Assembly (NCBI GenBank): GCA_028284145.1
Contig: JANQSH010000179.1
Location: 50,607-114,606 of the forward strand
Direction of reading: 5' to 3'
DNA length: 64,000 bases
Source of the DNA: Planctomycetaceae bacterium
GTDB taxonomy: Bacteria; Planctomycetota; Planctomycetia; Planctomycetales; Planctomycetaceae
The position numbers were made by a program, and so were the translations under genes. The notes beneath the pieces are model-generated. The model was not told the origin of the DNA and made no database searches. It worked only from the letters and a program-made list of their open reading frames with translations. Shown piece after piece: positions 63,784-64,000 of this stretch (the stretch's first letter is position 1; each line of letters opens with the position of its first letter).

Positions 63784-63999
63784 TCAGGAAGAGAATTCAC
63801 TCACCCTTACGCTTACTTTATCGTTAGAGCCACAATATTTTTGCATAGCTGGTGGTGAAGCGAGTTTCATCACTGCTGACAACTTCACCACGCGGATTGG
63901 CACATCGCCCAGGCTGATTTCATCACCGTTTTTCAGGTAGGTTTCGGTGAAAATCCGTTTGCCGTTAACGAAAGTTCCGGATCGGCTGCCGTTATCACG
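63784..63999 (-). CDS. FHA-domain protein, C-terminal part (cut by window edge)
   Basis: Seventy-one codons at the right edge on the minus strand: RDNGSRSGTFVNGKRIFTET then YLKNGDEISLGDVPIRVV and a short tail ending at TGA (63784-63786). NGSRSGTFVNG is the C-terminal half of an FHA phosphothreonine-binding domain. The N-terminal part and any partner domain lie outside the window. The gene is codirectional with, and just upstream of, the PhoD-like gene. Confidence 0.75.
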   Translation of the reverse strand, partial: RDNGSRSGTFVNGKRIFTETYLKNGDEISLGDVPIRVVKLSAVMKLASPPAMQKYCGSNDKVSVRVSEFSS

Positions 64000-64000
64000 T

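Overview
The window (about 64 kb) looks like a chromosomal segment of a bacterium of the order Planctomycetales. Inferred from gene content, not from rRNA: PSCyt1/DUF1549/DUF1553 and DUF1501 gene pairs, a DUF1559 pseudopilin-like protein with the H-X9-DG motif, PVC-type heme-binding modules fused to beta-propellers, a long FHA/Ser-Thr kinase neighbourhood and a planctomycete-style Tad pilus locus. No rRNA, tRNA or CRISPR array was seen. Species cannot be assigned. Layout: 0-4 kb small accessory genes (DUF2062, GNAT, DUF2071, a cysteine-rich lipoprotein, an integrase remnant, a zinc-ribbon membrane protein). 4-12 kb: a secreted purple-acid-phosphatase-like enzyme, a nearly empty 1.9-kb stretch, an ECF sigma factor, a DUF1559 protein and an AspT/YbjL-type permease. 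12-22 kb: a secreted multi-domain cytochrome, a PSCyt1/DUF1549/DUF1553 protein, a Tat-exported DUF1501 protein and an NHL propeller. 22-32 kb: housekeeping metabolism (sat, glnA, arsC, pdxJ, acs). 31.8-49 kb: one long minus-strand block holding a complete-looking inner-membrane Tad machine (two CpaF ATPases, TadB, TadC, CpaB, TadV peptidase, two pilin-like proteins and three TadE/TadG-like proteins), followed by an FHA membrane protein and a Ser/Thr kinase fused to a caspase-like domain whose catalytic Cys is replaced by Ser. 49-52 kb: a divergent operon of a Cys-less redoxin-like protein, a membrane-anchored protein and a degenerate GTPase. 52-64 kb: glgC, pgi, an alkaline-phosphatase-superfamily protein with a broken antitoxin-like gene, an SGNH/propeller/cytochrome giant protein, a PhoD-like phosphatase, and an FHA protein cut by the window edge. 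The most striking non-genic signal is three families of short, protein-less, interspersed repeats. Family 1 (about 102 bp, TAGAGC...GCTCTA ends, at least 17 recognisable copies, both orientations) behaves like a TA-targeting MITE: several copies sit exactly in the stop codon of a gene, supplying or preserving the in-frame TAG. Family 2 (about 103 bp, five copies) and family 3 (about 92 bp, three copies) are each found nested inside a family 1 copy, giving a relative chronology. One family 2 copy provides the last codons and the stop of pgi. These elements fill most of the intergenic space and form the 5' or 3' ends of many transcripts.
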